Assembly (NCBI GenBank): GCA_036186865.1
Contig: AP025066.1
Location: 18,796,052 to 18,860,051, forward strand
Direction: 5' to 3'
Origin: Eustoma russellianum
Lineage: Eukaryota > Streptophyta > Magnoliopsida > Gentianales > Gentianaceae
DNA length: 64,000 nt
The stretch's first letter is position 1. Every line of letters starts with the position of its first letter. Made by a program: the position numbers and the translations under genes. Below the pieces are notes generated by a model, which was not told the origin of the DNA, made no database searches, and saw nothing but the letters and a program-made list of their open reading frames with translations. Shown here piece by piece: positions 22,478 through 33,659 of the stretch.

Positions 22478-24665
22478 AACCTTGAATACGTGGTGGTCAC
22501 ACCTTGATCAATCTTTTACAAAGATATAGAATACGTGGTGGTCTATAACAAGCCTATTCAAGAGTAAGAATATAAGTACAATAGGCTTTCAAGAAGAAGA
22601 AAGAAAGAGAGAGTAGAAGAAGAAGGCTAGAACACTTTTGATCTTTGAATGTGCGACTCTTGTTTTTTGTCTTTGTTTGCTCTTCTTCTTTCCTTTTATG
22701 CTCATATGGACATCCCCCTTGTAGTATCCCCCTCTTGAAAATTGTCTTCTAAGTCCTTGGGAGAATGTAAGACATCATTGTGACATGGTCTTGCTTACTT
22801 GGCATCTTCTCATTGGATGATCATTTAAGCTTTGCTTACTTGGCACTTCATGATAGGTTGAATGTTGTCATCATTGATGACTTGGAAAAATCTGAATATA
22901 TCACTCAAAACATGTGCCAAAATCAACATAGAATAATTTCTATAATACACAATATTGTCACATAAATTTTGCAAGACAAAATTCCTCCCACACATGGATA
23001 AAAATCGGCCATTAAGAGTGATTTCCATGCTGAATTTTCAGCATGTGATACATGGTGGCAAAGTTTAAAATACTTCCATTTCTCTTTGATTTTTCTTTTT
23101 AAAATAAATCATCAATTGATGGCAAATATCCTTATCAAATTGGAAATGAATTTGGAAACTCTTATGACCATACATTCGGCCAACATATTGTACACATGTT
23201 GAAAAATTTCAGCATGTGTGATATATATAAGATATCACTCTTTTATGGCTTTGAAACTTATTCAAAATGCTTCCAAAATATCTTCCAATTAATCACATAA
23301 TTCAAGATGATAGAATATGTCTCATTAATCATCAAAATTCGGCCAGCCTATTTCAACATGCTGAAATTTTCAACATGTGCTTTAAATGAGACAAAGTTTG
23401 AAACCTTACCATTTGTAGCTTCTTTCTTTAAATCACCAACATTGTATGATTGATTCTTGACCAATAAATATGCCAACAAAGCTCCACATAGGCTCCATCT
23501 CAGCTGTAGGTGGTGTGGATGATGTATATGCATGTGCTAAAATTTATTTTTGCTAACTTTGTAAAGTAGTGCACATTTAATAATACACACATGTTATATT
23601 CCAATCAGCCCTTAATTTAATTTTTTAGAACACTTTAAGATGTATGACATATGTAAAAAGTGTCTAGATACATGTCATATGACGTGCCAAAAATATTCCA
23701 TGTGTTGTGTACGTAAAAAACCGAATTTTCGATATTTATCGATTACCCAATTTTTCTCTAATTAAATTCCAAATTTTGCACATGTTATATATCTTATGTT
23801 ACACATAACATATATAATATATACTTTAAATCTCAGCACTTGGCTGGTCTAAAGTGGCGCCATTAACATGTGACAAAATTAAAATTGAAATCTCCACAAT
23901 TTGGCCTTAATGTGGGGTGATTTGTGTGTGCCAACATGGAAAGATTTTATGGCTGCAAAGATCACCAATAGCACGAAATTTTTAGTGATTTTTAAGGTTT
24001 AGGGGCTGGCCATCTACTTATGGCAAGTACGTGACATGTTGGCGAAGTTTCGGTATTCGCCCGATACGACATTTTCGGTTTAGAACCTTTTAACGTGTCG
24101 TATTTAATTTGTCATCACCATGACTTATATTATATGATATAAGACCTGAATATACTCATAAATATGAGTTAAGTATAGCGGTGTGACATTAACGTACGTA
24201 TGTAAAATATATTACGTATCGGTAGTACGTTGGAATACATGTGTATGTGCCTTTTTCAAAAAATCTGAAAATATATGTATTTATATATGTATATGGCGTG
24301 TTTAATAAATTAGGGGAGGAGGAGAAGACTTTCCTTCCTTATCCTTGTTGCCTTTGTGCCTTTTCCAAATGTAGCTTCCTTTAATGAACTACTTAGTTTA
24401 ATTAACTAAGTACTTCACTTAATGAACTAGTTTAGTTCATTAATGGTGGCACCTGAAAATAGTATAAACACAACAAATGTTTGCCATTTGATGTAAGCTT
24501 TAAAGCTTCATGGCTCGTTAGTGCGGCAACATTATATATGAACTATATAAGGCAAGTTTTACGCAATATGTCATGCACGTTTATGTCATGCATGTTTTTA
24601 TGCAATATGTCATGCACGTTTAAATCATGTATTTTGAAATCACTCAAACCCCTTTATCTCTACAG
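22478..24665 (+). repeat. dispersed repeat R1, copy A (probably LTR-derived)
   Basis: No coding domain. From about 22900 to 24665 the sequence matches 59134-60655 in the same orientation. Shared landmarks are AAACATGTGCCAAA, TTTTGCAAGACAAA, TTTTCAGCATGTG, TTGGCGAAGTTTCGG, CCCGATACGACA and ATCACTCAAACCC. Both copies end in TCT(C)(A/T)ACA, which would suit an LTR end. The first 420 bases (AATACGTGGTGGTC twice, AGAAGAAGAAGG, CTTGCTTACTTGGCA twice) have no counterpart at the other copy and may be the 5' part of the same element or another one. Confidence 0.6.
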
Positions 24666-26590
24666 TCGATACCAATCAATGCAAAACTTAAAATAAATTG
24701 CAGAATGATATAGCAGAACATCAATAACATAAACATAAATAGCATCCATAGTAACGAACACAACTGGAAATAAAGTTTCAATCTAGGACATAAGTCCCCA
24801 AAATGAGTACAAATCCATCAAAACAGAAATACTAAGTATGAGTCCGGAAGACTATGTCTCGATCAAGGATATCTTATCTCGGGCTTGTCCTCTCCGAACT
24901 CACTAAGCTGAACCATGTTATCTGCAAAGGTTTTTAAACAACAAGTATGAGCGATAAAAATAAATCGCCTGCAAGTTTACTCCCTTAGATCCGCCGTGGG
25001 ATCATACACGCGGAGACAGTGTTATCAAAATAAATACAACGTACAATAATATAATAAGTCCATCTCTATTTCACAAACACAAATACCACATTCTTATGCA
25101 TATAACTACAGAGCTCCATACATCACATAAGTCCAAATGTTAAGTTCATTATTTTAAGTCCATAATAAATCATAGTCCATTCAAAGATAGTCCATGATCC
25201 ATGAAAGAATAAAGTCAATAAAGAGTCCATAATCCATGAAAGTAACGTCCATAGTCCATGAGAAGCAATAGCCATAATCCATGAAAGGAAAAGTCCATAG
25301 TCATGAAAAGCAGAATCCATAATCCTTGTAAGGTGAAATCCATAGTCTATATCCATATAAATTCTATATCTATGTCCATATGCTTTTCACGATATATGAT
25401 AATGATGCAAGTAATGCAAGCTTTAAAAAATACAATGCATGTCCATATCCATATCCGGTCGGAGACTAGTCCATATCCATATCTAGCTAGAGGCCGGTCC
25501 ATATCCATATCTGGTCGGAGACCAGTCCATATCCATATCCCTTCCGTGGAGGGTTTGTGATTTCGCAAACAATGCACTATGCTTCTTTAAAACCAATGAA
25601 TTTTTGGAAAATTTACATGCAACATGATCCATGCATTATAAGAGTCCAAATAACAATCCATATAAAGTTCGTCTTATCAATTCAAAATTAAATTGTCATC
25701 ACATATATTCAATCATCAAACATAAAAAATTTAATATAATTATCAATACATAGATTCCATACTTAACTATTCACGATTTAAACTCCATCAACATATAATC
25801 AAGCACAAATGTCCATAAAGGTTTTTATTATCCCCATTACATTAGTATTTAGTAAGTACATTCTTCCTTATTTCTAAGAGATCAATTATTTCCAATCCAT
25901 TTATATTCAATACAATTTATTTTCATCCAATTTTTTATTTTTCACATGGTTATGATCGAATATATACTCACACACACTTCCTTGTTACACTTTCCATAAT
26001 TCTAATAAAACTTTCATAAAATAATTTACCCATTCCATATTATGGCTCATTATGCCAAAACTTTATTTTTACATGAAACGGGCCTTTATGGCCAAAGGTA
26101 TGTACATACAAACATACCTATATTTTTATTTTACCAACCCAAGAAAAATTATCCAGAATACATCATTATCTCCTTATTATGATCTATTATGTCAAGACTT
26201 ATATTTTTCATATGAAGATGGCCTTATGGCCGAATGGTATGCCAACACATCCATATCTTTACATTATACATATCTTATTTTACTCTTTTTCCTCATACCT
26301 TTCTTTTCTAGGTCAAGAAAACCATGTTATTCTATTATGACTCTATTATGTTGGTGGTATCCCAACATGCCTTTTTCTTGTCTTCAAATGGCCATGTGGC
26401 CGAAACTCCTCTTGCATGACATACACCCCTGTCATTTTCTTTTTCTCACCCCTCTTGGTTTCCTACTTCTTCTTTACCTTTTTATAAAGCCAAGAACCCA
26501 CTTGTTATTCTCCAAATTTTTGGCCATACCATCACTAGAGTGAATAAAATTTCCTCCAATACTAACTTTCCAGGTTTTAAGAGTCTTTCT
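24666..26590 (-). repeat. gypsy LTR fragment, truncated
   Basis: Read on the minus strand this resembles the Tekay-type solo LTR at 56318-58723. Near its 3' side both have the GCGTCGATAC-like start and a GAGCGATAAAAATAAATCG / GATCATACACGCGG region. The terminal 70 or so bases with the conserved GC-rich end are missing at 24666, where R1 abuts. The other end meets pararetrovirus sequence near 26590. Three diverged GGCC(A/G)AA-containing units recur near 26087, 26224 and 26393. Confidence 0.65.
25190..25545. repeat. minisatellites in the gypsy LTR fragment
   Basis: Two neighbouring arrays. At 25190-25345 there are units of about 28 bases built on GTCCATAATCCATGAAAG. At 25438-25545 there are four units of about 33 bases built on GTCCATATCCATATC plus GGTCGGAGACCA. 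Confidence 0.8.
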
Positions 26591-26690
26591 CAATAATTGT
26601 TGATAATATTATGTTGTTTTCGCAATATTCCATGATTTATAGAAAAAATCTTTTCCAAAATAACTTTGTAAAGCAAATAGGGGATTAGTA

Positions 26691-27486
26691 TTATAATATG
26701 ATTTTTCTATAATAGTAATATATTGATAGAATGATTTTTTCCACAAACTGCGTTGTTTGCACCACCTTTTTATAAGTAGGCATTTTGCTCGTCACCTCTA
26801 TGGATTGGGGTTTGAAGACTTTATTTGGTTTTTGGATTATTGAAGTGGATGGCTTTGGTTTAGATATTGCTGATGATGAAGTCTTGGCTATTTCTGTAGT
26901 TTTTGGTATATTGAATTTTTCAAGCAATGCTTGAAATTCGGAACTATTGGATAGGCTTTCAATAATGGATATTGGTGTTTTATTTGAAGATATTTGGGAT
27001 ATTGGAACTGCTGCTATTGGGGCTTTTTGAAGAAGTTCTTCCTCTTCTTCAACTTTATCCGCCCACGTTTTCCGCGTGATATTATTGTCATTATTTGCTG
27101 GTAGCTTTCCTTTGTCCTTTGACTTCCTCAGCATTATGTCTGTTTTGGAGGAATTCTCTGGTCAGAAAGTCGGGAACAAAATTTGTATCTCCTTTTATAT
27201 ATTCAATATCAAAATCATAAATACTTAATAAAGCTTGCCATCTAGCAAATATTTGTTTTGAAGCTAATTTTTAACATCCTTTTGCAAAATTTCTTTCGCA
27301 GATTTGCAATCAATACGTAAAAGAAATTTTTATTCAACAAATCACTTTGAAATTTATTAATACATAATACAATATTCAAAATTTCTTTTTAATAGTAGAA
27401 TATGATTTTTAGGTATCATTTCAATGACCAGAAGTATATTGAACTATAGACTCTTTTCCATTTTGTAATTGTTTTAATATTCCACC
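26691..27486 (-). pseudogene. pararetrovirus RNase H remnant and C-terminal extension (copy A)
   Basis: The RNase H (27140-27486) is recognisable but frameshifted; its end reads as the IEYIKGDTNFVPDFL-type block. It is followed by an open 147-residue stretch (26691-27134) rich in Lys, Pro, Ser and Glu, with TWADKVEEEEELL near its start. This extension is also open in pieces in copy B. In florendoviruses a second ORF of unknown function lies downstream of the polymerase. Whether this extension corresponds to it is inference. Confidence 0.7.
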
Positions 27487-28366
27487 TTATCCAATATCTG
27501 ATGCATCTGTTTCAACTATTGTAAATAGATTTGGATCTACTATATGTAAGCAGGATATATCAGATACTAGACTTTTTATTTTCTTAACAACTGAAGTGTG
27601 TTCTTCAGTCCATATTGGTGGATTTTTCTTTAATCTATTATGTAATGGTTTTGCAATTATTATTATATTTGGAATAAAATCAACAACATAATTTAAAGAT
27701 CCAAGAAATCTTTGTAATTGATTTTTATCCAATATTTTATCTGGAAATTTGGATGCAAATTCTAGAGATCTTTCTATTGGTAAAATTGTTCCTTGGGTTA
27801 AATGATGACCTAAGAATCTTATTTTAGTCTGAAATAAAGACATTTTAGATTTGGATAATACTAAACCATTTTTCTTTGCTATATAAAAGAAAGTTTTTAA
27901 GTGTTTAAAATGTTCTTCTATTGATTTGGAAAATATTAATACATCATCTATATAGACAATGCAAAAATTAGAATAATCCATAAATATATTATTCACAATT
28001 CTCTGATATTCAGAAGGTGTATTTTTTAATCCAAAAGGTATTACTTTCCATTCATATTGCCCAAATGGAAATGAGAATGCTGTTTTGTATCTATCTTTTT
28101 CAAATATTTGTATTTGCCAAAATCCTGATTTCATATCAAATTTTGAATATATACATACAGAATGTAATCTTGTTAATAAGTCTTTTTTACTAGGTAAAGG
28201 GTATCTTATCCATTTAATGCTTTATTTAATGGTTTATAATTTGTTACTAATCTAGGTGTTCCTTATTCTATTTCTGCATTTTTATTTACATAAAAAGCAG
28301 CACAACTCCAAGGAGACCTTGATTTTTGTATTAATCCTTTTGATTCTAAATCTTGTATTTCTTTTT
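27487..28366 (-). pseudogene. pararetrovirus RT (copy A)
   Basis: The viral reverse transcriptase, which copies the pregenomic RNA into DNA. An open stretch of 215 residues (27487-28134) contains FGLKNTPSEYQRI and the catalytic YIDD box at about 27941-27957, then FLGHHL and the thumb/connection region, ending at the RNase H start ETDASDIG. The stretch 28135-28366 holds the RT N-terminal part with stops and one frame change. Confidence 0.85.
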
Positions 28367-28376
28367 NNNNNNNNNN
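28367..28376. other. assembly gap (10 N)
   Basis: Ten unknown bases interrupt the pararetrovirus RT of copy A, exactly where the leader of copy B would be followed by more viral genome. The real gap size is unknown. Confidence 0.99.
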
Positions 28377-28600
28377 AAGATATTCAAGAACAAATAAAGT
28401 GTTCAGGGTATAGGAGAATATTGGAGAAAGGATGGGAAAATATTGGATGGAAATGGAGAGAGAGAATGTGGAGAGAGAAAGTGAAAGAAAGATGGTGAGG
28501 AAACTTGTCCCTTTTTCAAGGTTGCATACCCCCTCCTTTTATAGGAATTTTGAGGGGAATGTGGCCAAAATAAAGGTCCCTCCACTATGAATTGCCTGGT
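28377..28600 (-). promoter_or_regulatory. pararetrovirus intergenic promoter/leader (copy B)
   Basis: On the minus strand, downstream of the stop of the copy B extension, a TATA box CTATAAAAGG (plus-strand 28535-28544) is followed by a pyrimidine-rich leader with CTCTCTCC tracts. Placement between the end of the coding region and the start of the next viral unit fits the single intergenic promoter of caulimovirids, which drives pregenomic RNA. Activity in the plant is not known. Confidence 0.65.
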
Positions 28601-29318
28601 CATTTGGAGAAGGCATACTCTGTATTTTCTTTATTAAAATGATGTTTTATTTCAACAGAATACGTCATTATCAATAAATGTTGATAATATTCTATTGTTT
28701 TCGCAATATTCCATGATTTATAGAAAAAAGCTTTTCCAAAATAATTTTGTAAAGCAAATAGGGGATTAGTATTATAATATGATTTTTCTATAGTAGTAAT
28801 ATATTGATAGAATGATTTTTCCACAAACTGCGTTGTTTGCACAGCCTTTTTATATGTAGGCATTTTGCTCGTCACTTCCGTGGATTGAGGTTTGAAGACT
28901 TTATTTGGTTTTTGGGTTATTGAAGTGGATGGCTTTGGTTTAGATATTGCTGATGATGAAGTCTCGGCTATTTCTGTAATTTTTGGTATATTGAATTTTT
29001 CAAGCAATGCTTGAAATTCGGAACTATTGGATAGGCTTTTAATAATGGATATTGGTGTTTTATTGGAGATATTTGGGATATTGGAACTGCTGCTATTGGA
29101 GTTTTTTGAAGAAGTTCTTCCTCTTCTTCAACTTTATCCGCCCACGTTTTCCGTGGGATATTATTGTCATTATTTGCTGGTAGCTTTCTTTGTCCTTTGA
29201 CTTCCTCGGCATTATGTCTGTTTTGGAGGAATTCTCTGGTCAGAAAGTCGGGAACAAAATTTGTATCTCCTTTTATATATTCAATATCAAAATCAAAATA
29301 CTTAATAAAGCTTGCCAT
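28600..29318 (-). pseudogene. pararetrovirus C-terminal extension (copy B)
   Basis: Two overlapping open pieces, 28968-29318 and 28600-29007, together match the extension of copy A. The first begins with the end of RNase H. The region ends with a block rich in Tyr/Phe/Asn shortly before the promoter at 28535. Function unknown. A frameshift near 28990-29010 breaks it. Confidence 0.7.
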
Positions 29319-30470
29319 CTAGCAAATATTTGTTTGAAGCTAAATTTTTAACATCCTTTTGCAAAAATTCTTTCGCAGATTTGCAATCAATACGTAAAAG
29401 AAATTTTTTATCCAACAAATCACTTTGAAATTTATTAATACATAATACAATACTCGAAAATTTTTTGATAGTAGAATATGATTTTTGGGTATCATTCCAA
29501 TGACCAGAAGTATATTGAACTATATACTTTTCTATTTTGTAATTGTTTTAATATTCCACCATATCCAATATCTGATGCATCTGTTTCAACTATTTTAAAT
29601 AGATTTGGATCTCCTATATGTAATCAAGGTATATCAGTAACTAGACTTTTTATTTTCTTAACAACTGAAGTAGTTCTTCAGTACATATTGGTGGATTTTT
29701 TTTAATCTATTATGTAATGGTTTTGCAATTATTAATATTTGGAATAAAATCAACAACATAATTTAAAGATCCAAGAAATCTTTGTAATTGATTCTTATCC
29801 AATATTTTATCTGGAAATTTGGATGCAAATTCTAGAGATCTTTCTATTGGTAAAATTGTTCTTTGGGTTAAATGATGACCTAAGAATCTTATTTTAGTCT
29901 GAAATAAAGACATTTTAGATTTGGATAATACTAAAACATTTTTCTTTTCTATAAAAGAAATTTTTTAAGTGTTTAAAATGTTCTTCTATTGATTTGGAAA
30001 ATATTAATACATCATCTATATAGACAATGCAAAAATTAGAATAATCCATAAATATATTATTCATAATTCTCTGATATTCAGAAGGTGCATTTTTTAATCC
30101 AAAAGACATTACTTTCCATTCATATTGCCCAAATGGGACTGTGAATGCTGTTTTGTATATCTTTTTCAGATATTTGTATTTGCCAAAATCCTTATTTCAT
30201 ATCAAATTTTGAATATATACATACAGAATGTAATCTTGTTAATAAGTCTTTTTTATTAGGTAATAGGTATCTTATCCATTTTAATGCTTTATTTAATGGT
30301 TTATAATTTATTACTAATCTAGGTGTTCCTCTTTCTATTTCTGCATTTTATTTACATAAAAAGCAGCACAACTCCAAGGAGACCTTGATTTTTGTATTAA
30401 TCCTTTTGATTCTAAATCTTGTATTTCTTTTTTACAATGTTTTTCTAATTCAGCATTCATTTGAATTGGT
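29319..30470 (-). pseudogene. pararetrovirus RT and RNase H (copy B)
   Basis: RT with its catalytic YIDD box near 30011-30030 (open 29915-30109), then FLGHHL and connection (open 29710-29913), then RNase H with the first catalytic ETDASDIG block near 29570-29600. Several single-base indels separate these pieces. The polymerase is inactive. Confidence 0.85.
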
Positions 30471-30899
30471 CTTGCTTTTGTAGGTATTTCTTCTTCTTAA
30501 ATTCTGGAGTGTATGGAAGATCAAATATATGTTGTTTCCTTGACCAGAAAGCATTTGGAAGATCTGAACAAAGTTCATTTTCAAATGATAATTTAAGATT
30601 TTGTATTTTAGTATTTCTTAGGATCTTTCAATGATTGTTCTATTTTATTTATATTTACCGTATCCTTTAATGATTGTAATTGGAAAGTCTTACTCTTGAT
30701 TATTGCATTTACTTGTTCTTTATGAATCGAACAAGCCTTAATTAAATCCAAATTTTTTGTTTTAGGTTTTTCAAAAAATTCAAAATGTAATTTTTTATTT
30801 CTTATTTTAAAAGAAATAGAATTAATTCCTACTTATATGGTGTAATTAAATTCATAAAAGGTGTTTGCTTTTATTGATGTATTTGATTTATAATGTAAG

Positions 30900-31100
30900 C
30901 TTCAATTTTACATTTAACTTCTAATTTAGTATTATTTCCGTAGAGTCTAGTAGTTGTAGATTCTCTATAAGATTTGGGACTAAATTAGTTTTAATACAAT
31001 TTAAATCTGCTCCTGTATCAAATAGAGCAATTGTATCTAGTGAGAATTTTATGCTTACTCTTATTAAATATTTCTTGATGTTATTTCTCTTAAAACAAAT
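30900..31100 (-). pseudogene. pararetrovirus aspartic protease (copy B)
   Basis: The active-site box IALFDTGAD is readable on the minus strand, with DTGAD at 31005-31019. Flanking sequence is frameshifted. This protease processes the polyprotein in related viruses. Confidence 0.75.
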
Positions 31101-31687
31101 AAAAAATCTTCTGGCACATTAGAAATATTCTCTATGATATTTGTATCTATATTTACTAGTTCTGTTTCTGAAGATTGATCAGACTCTTCTGTAGTCTGTG
31201 ATTTTGTAAGGATTAATTTCATAACTGAATCTTTTTTGTTTATTTTTTAATTCTTTTAATTCTTTTTATCTCTTTTATTTCTTTTGTAAATCTGGAATTG
31301 TTACATTTTTGTTCTTTGTATTTTTATTTTATTTATATACTAGTTAGGTCATAATAACTAGTTGAAACATTTGGTAATATATTTGGTTTATTTGTTTCCT
31401 TTTGTTTTTAATTAATATCTATGATTTTATCTATATATTCTTTTTGTAATTGAGGATTTTCGATATGTTTTAACATTTCTAATATGTTTCTTGTTCTTTT
31501 GTCAGAACATAAATATGTTATTCTTCATCAGAAGATTCTGAAGAAGATGTATATTTCATCAACTTGAAGATCTTCAGCAGACTCGAAAGATGTTTCTTCT
31601 GTCTCCGAAGAAGATTCAACAAGTAGATTTGATATTTTCTAGTATAGATTCTTCTAGATTTAATTCTTGTAACTTTGTTTTTAATCT

Positions 31688-31729
31688 ACAATAATTTGCG
31701 GTATGACCTTTATTATGACATTTATAACA
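31688..31729 (-). pseudogene. pararetrovirus CCHC zinc finger (copy B)
   Basis: CYKCHNKGHTANYC gives C-x2-C-x4-H-x4-C with all ligands intact. It marks the nucleic-acid-binding end of the capsid region. Confidence 0.85.
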
Positions 31730-31989
31730 TTCAATATTTTTGTAATCTTTTGTGTTTTTATTTTTCTGTAAGGTTTTTAGTATATTTATTGTTGTAATTA
31801 TTTTATAGAATTCATTAGAGGATTTTAGGAATCTTTATTATATTTAGTGTTTTTATTATATCTGTTGTTGTATTTGTTGTTATAAGGTTTTCTAATATTT
31901 CTATTATAATGTTTTCTAAAACATTCTCCTTGACATTCTTTATTATGCGGCTTATATGGATCATTATCAAATTGTTTGCAGAAAGTACC

Positions 31990-33658
31990 TAATTCAGATT
32001 TAGTCTGTCTTAATTCTTTCTTTAAACCACTTTGTAATCTTATATCTTGGCATAATCTTAATCCTTCTTTTTGTATAAAAGTTATTAATTCTCCAATATA
32101 TAGTTTGAATAAGAGATTATTTGTTGTCCTGAATTTTCTCTAATTTTATTTCTAACTTTTTCTCCTAATAAATTTGGTAATCCTGCAAGGAATTTTCTTT
32201 CCAGAATGGCTGATTGAAATCCTCTCTAATCATGACTCTGGTTAGAAAAGTATTTTCTACCATTGAAAATCACTAAGTTTTCTACATCTTAAATTTGCTA
32301 ATAATTCTGCATTTTTATCTTTAATATGTGATGGGTCACCTATAAAATGTAAAGATATACATAATATAAATGTGGCAACAGTATCAGATATTGTTCCTTC
32401 ATCAATAATTATAGGATTCTTTCTTCATCAATTTTTATTGCATTTAATATTTCTTGTCTTTGTATGGGAGTTAAATAATGATCCCACCAACCTTTAAGTT
32501 TTCCAGAGAACCCAGAAATAAGATATTCAGCAATCGTTTTATCATCAGGTGTCAACTGAGTTCTATAAGCATTTGCTACCATTGTCATTTGTTGTAATAC
32601 ATAATTATTTGATATTCTGGACATTCCATCTTATATTCCAAGAATATATTGATTGTGCATTAAACGATATTGGGAAATATGTTTTATTTTTAAATCGGCA
32701 GGCATTGTACTGGTACTATAGATTATCCCATTCTATTTTTTCTACTTTATTGCTTTAGAATTTATTATTCTGGAATTGTTCATATGCTTTGCTTATTTCA
32801 TTATCTGAGCTATCAGAATTATTTGAAGATTCATTTCTTCTAAATTGTTAATTTTAGAAAGAAGTAACTTCTTTTTCTTTATTTCTAGTTCTGCTAGCTA
32901 TAGAAGTATTAACATTTGAGTCAGCTACTACTTCATTTGTTATAGAATTACTATTTTCCAAACTTTTTTCTATACGATTTAATTGTTGTTTTATAAATTG
33001 ATTGAAATCATCTTACTAGATGAAGTGTTGCATACTAAAAGATGATATTTGAAAGGGTTTAAATAATGGTTGTTTAAATTTTTGGTTAGGTAATTCTTCA
33101 CTTACAGATTTTATTGTTTGTGCTTGATAATGTTTTTCTAACTTATCTAATTGTTTCTTATTGTATGTAGATGTGTATTTGTCTAATTATTTTGTTGAAT
33201 AATATGTTTGGTATTTGTAAGAGAATTCTTCTGTCATATTTTTTATAAGGAATAGCCTCTATTGGATTCTCTGATACATCTAATTTTATATCTGCTAAAG
33301 GTGGATGATTTGACACTATCTTTTTTGGTGATGTGATGGTTATCCACTTTTTTGTTTTTTCAATCTTTGGGTTTAAAGTTTTAAAAGGAAAAATTATATT
33401 ATTTTGTGAAGCATATATTTCAAAACAATCAAAGAAATATATATTTATTTTGTGAATATGTATAAATTCATAATATTTGTCTTGTATCTGTTTCCTTATA
33501 TTACAATAGTGTTTAAAAAACCATTCTCTTTTATTAGTATTTTCTTTGCTGTAATAATCATTATTCATTTGCAATGTTATCTGTTATTGCAGATTGTGTT
33601 GGATGGTTCACTAAAATCTGCTTTAGTGTAAATATTATATGATGTACTAGGTGCATTT
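31990..33658 (-). pseudogene. pararetrovirus capsid region (copy B)
   Basis: The clearest piece is 32409-32624, with ISGFSGKLKGWWDHYLT, a block conserved in caulimovirid capsid proteins. Upstream (33158-33574) is a 138-residue open piece rich in Lys, Ile and Pro that sits between the movement protein and capsid core, without a domain I recognise. Other stretches are acidic (31500-31650, Glu/Ser-rich). The gypsy element is inserted at 33659. Confidence 0.75.
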
Positions 33659-33659
33659 A
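33655..33659 (+). other. target-site duplication, left (ATTTA)
   Basis: ATTTA directly before the TGTTGTACC start of the gypsy element. The identical ATTTA follows the element at 46772-46776. Confidence 0.95.

Larger units (their letters stand above)
26591..28366 (-). mobile_element. endogenous pararetrovirus, copy A (3' part only)
   Basis: This is Caulimoviridae sequence of the petuvirus/florendovirus kind integrated in the plant genome. Only reverse transcriptase, RNase H and the C-terminal extension are present. It matches copy B (28600-30440) with small indels. It starts in the RT next to a 10-N assembly gap and ends where the gypsy LTR fragment begins, so both ends are incomplete. Stops and frameshifts make it inert. 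Confidence 0.85.
28600..33659 (-). mobile_element. endogenous pararetrovirus, copy B (capsid to C-terminus)
   Basis: The longer viral copy, read right to left. It contains a capsid region, CCHC finger, aspartic protease, RT, RNase H and the C-terminal extension. Its movement-protein part lies at 46772-47863, on the far side of a gypsy insertion with a perfect ATTTA duplication. One long polyprotein order (MP, CP, finger, PR, RT, RNase H) is the petuvirus/florendovirus layout. Many stops and frameshifts are present throughout. Confidence 0.88.
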
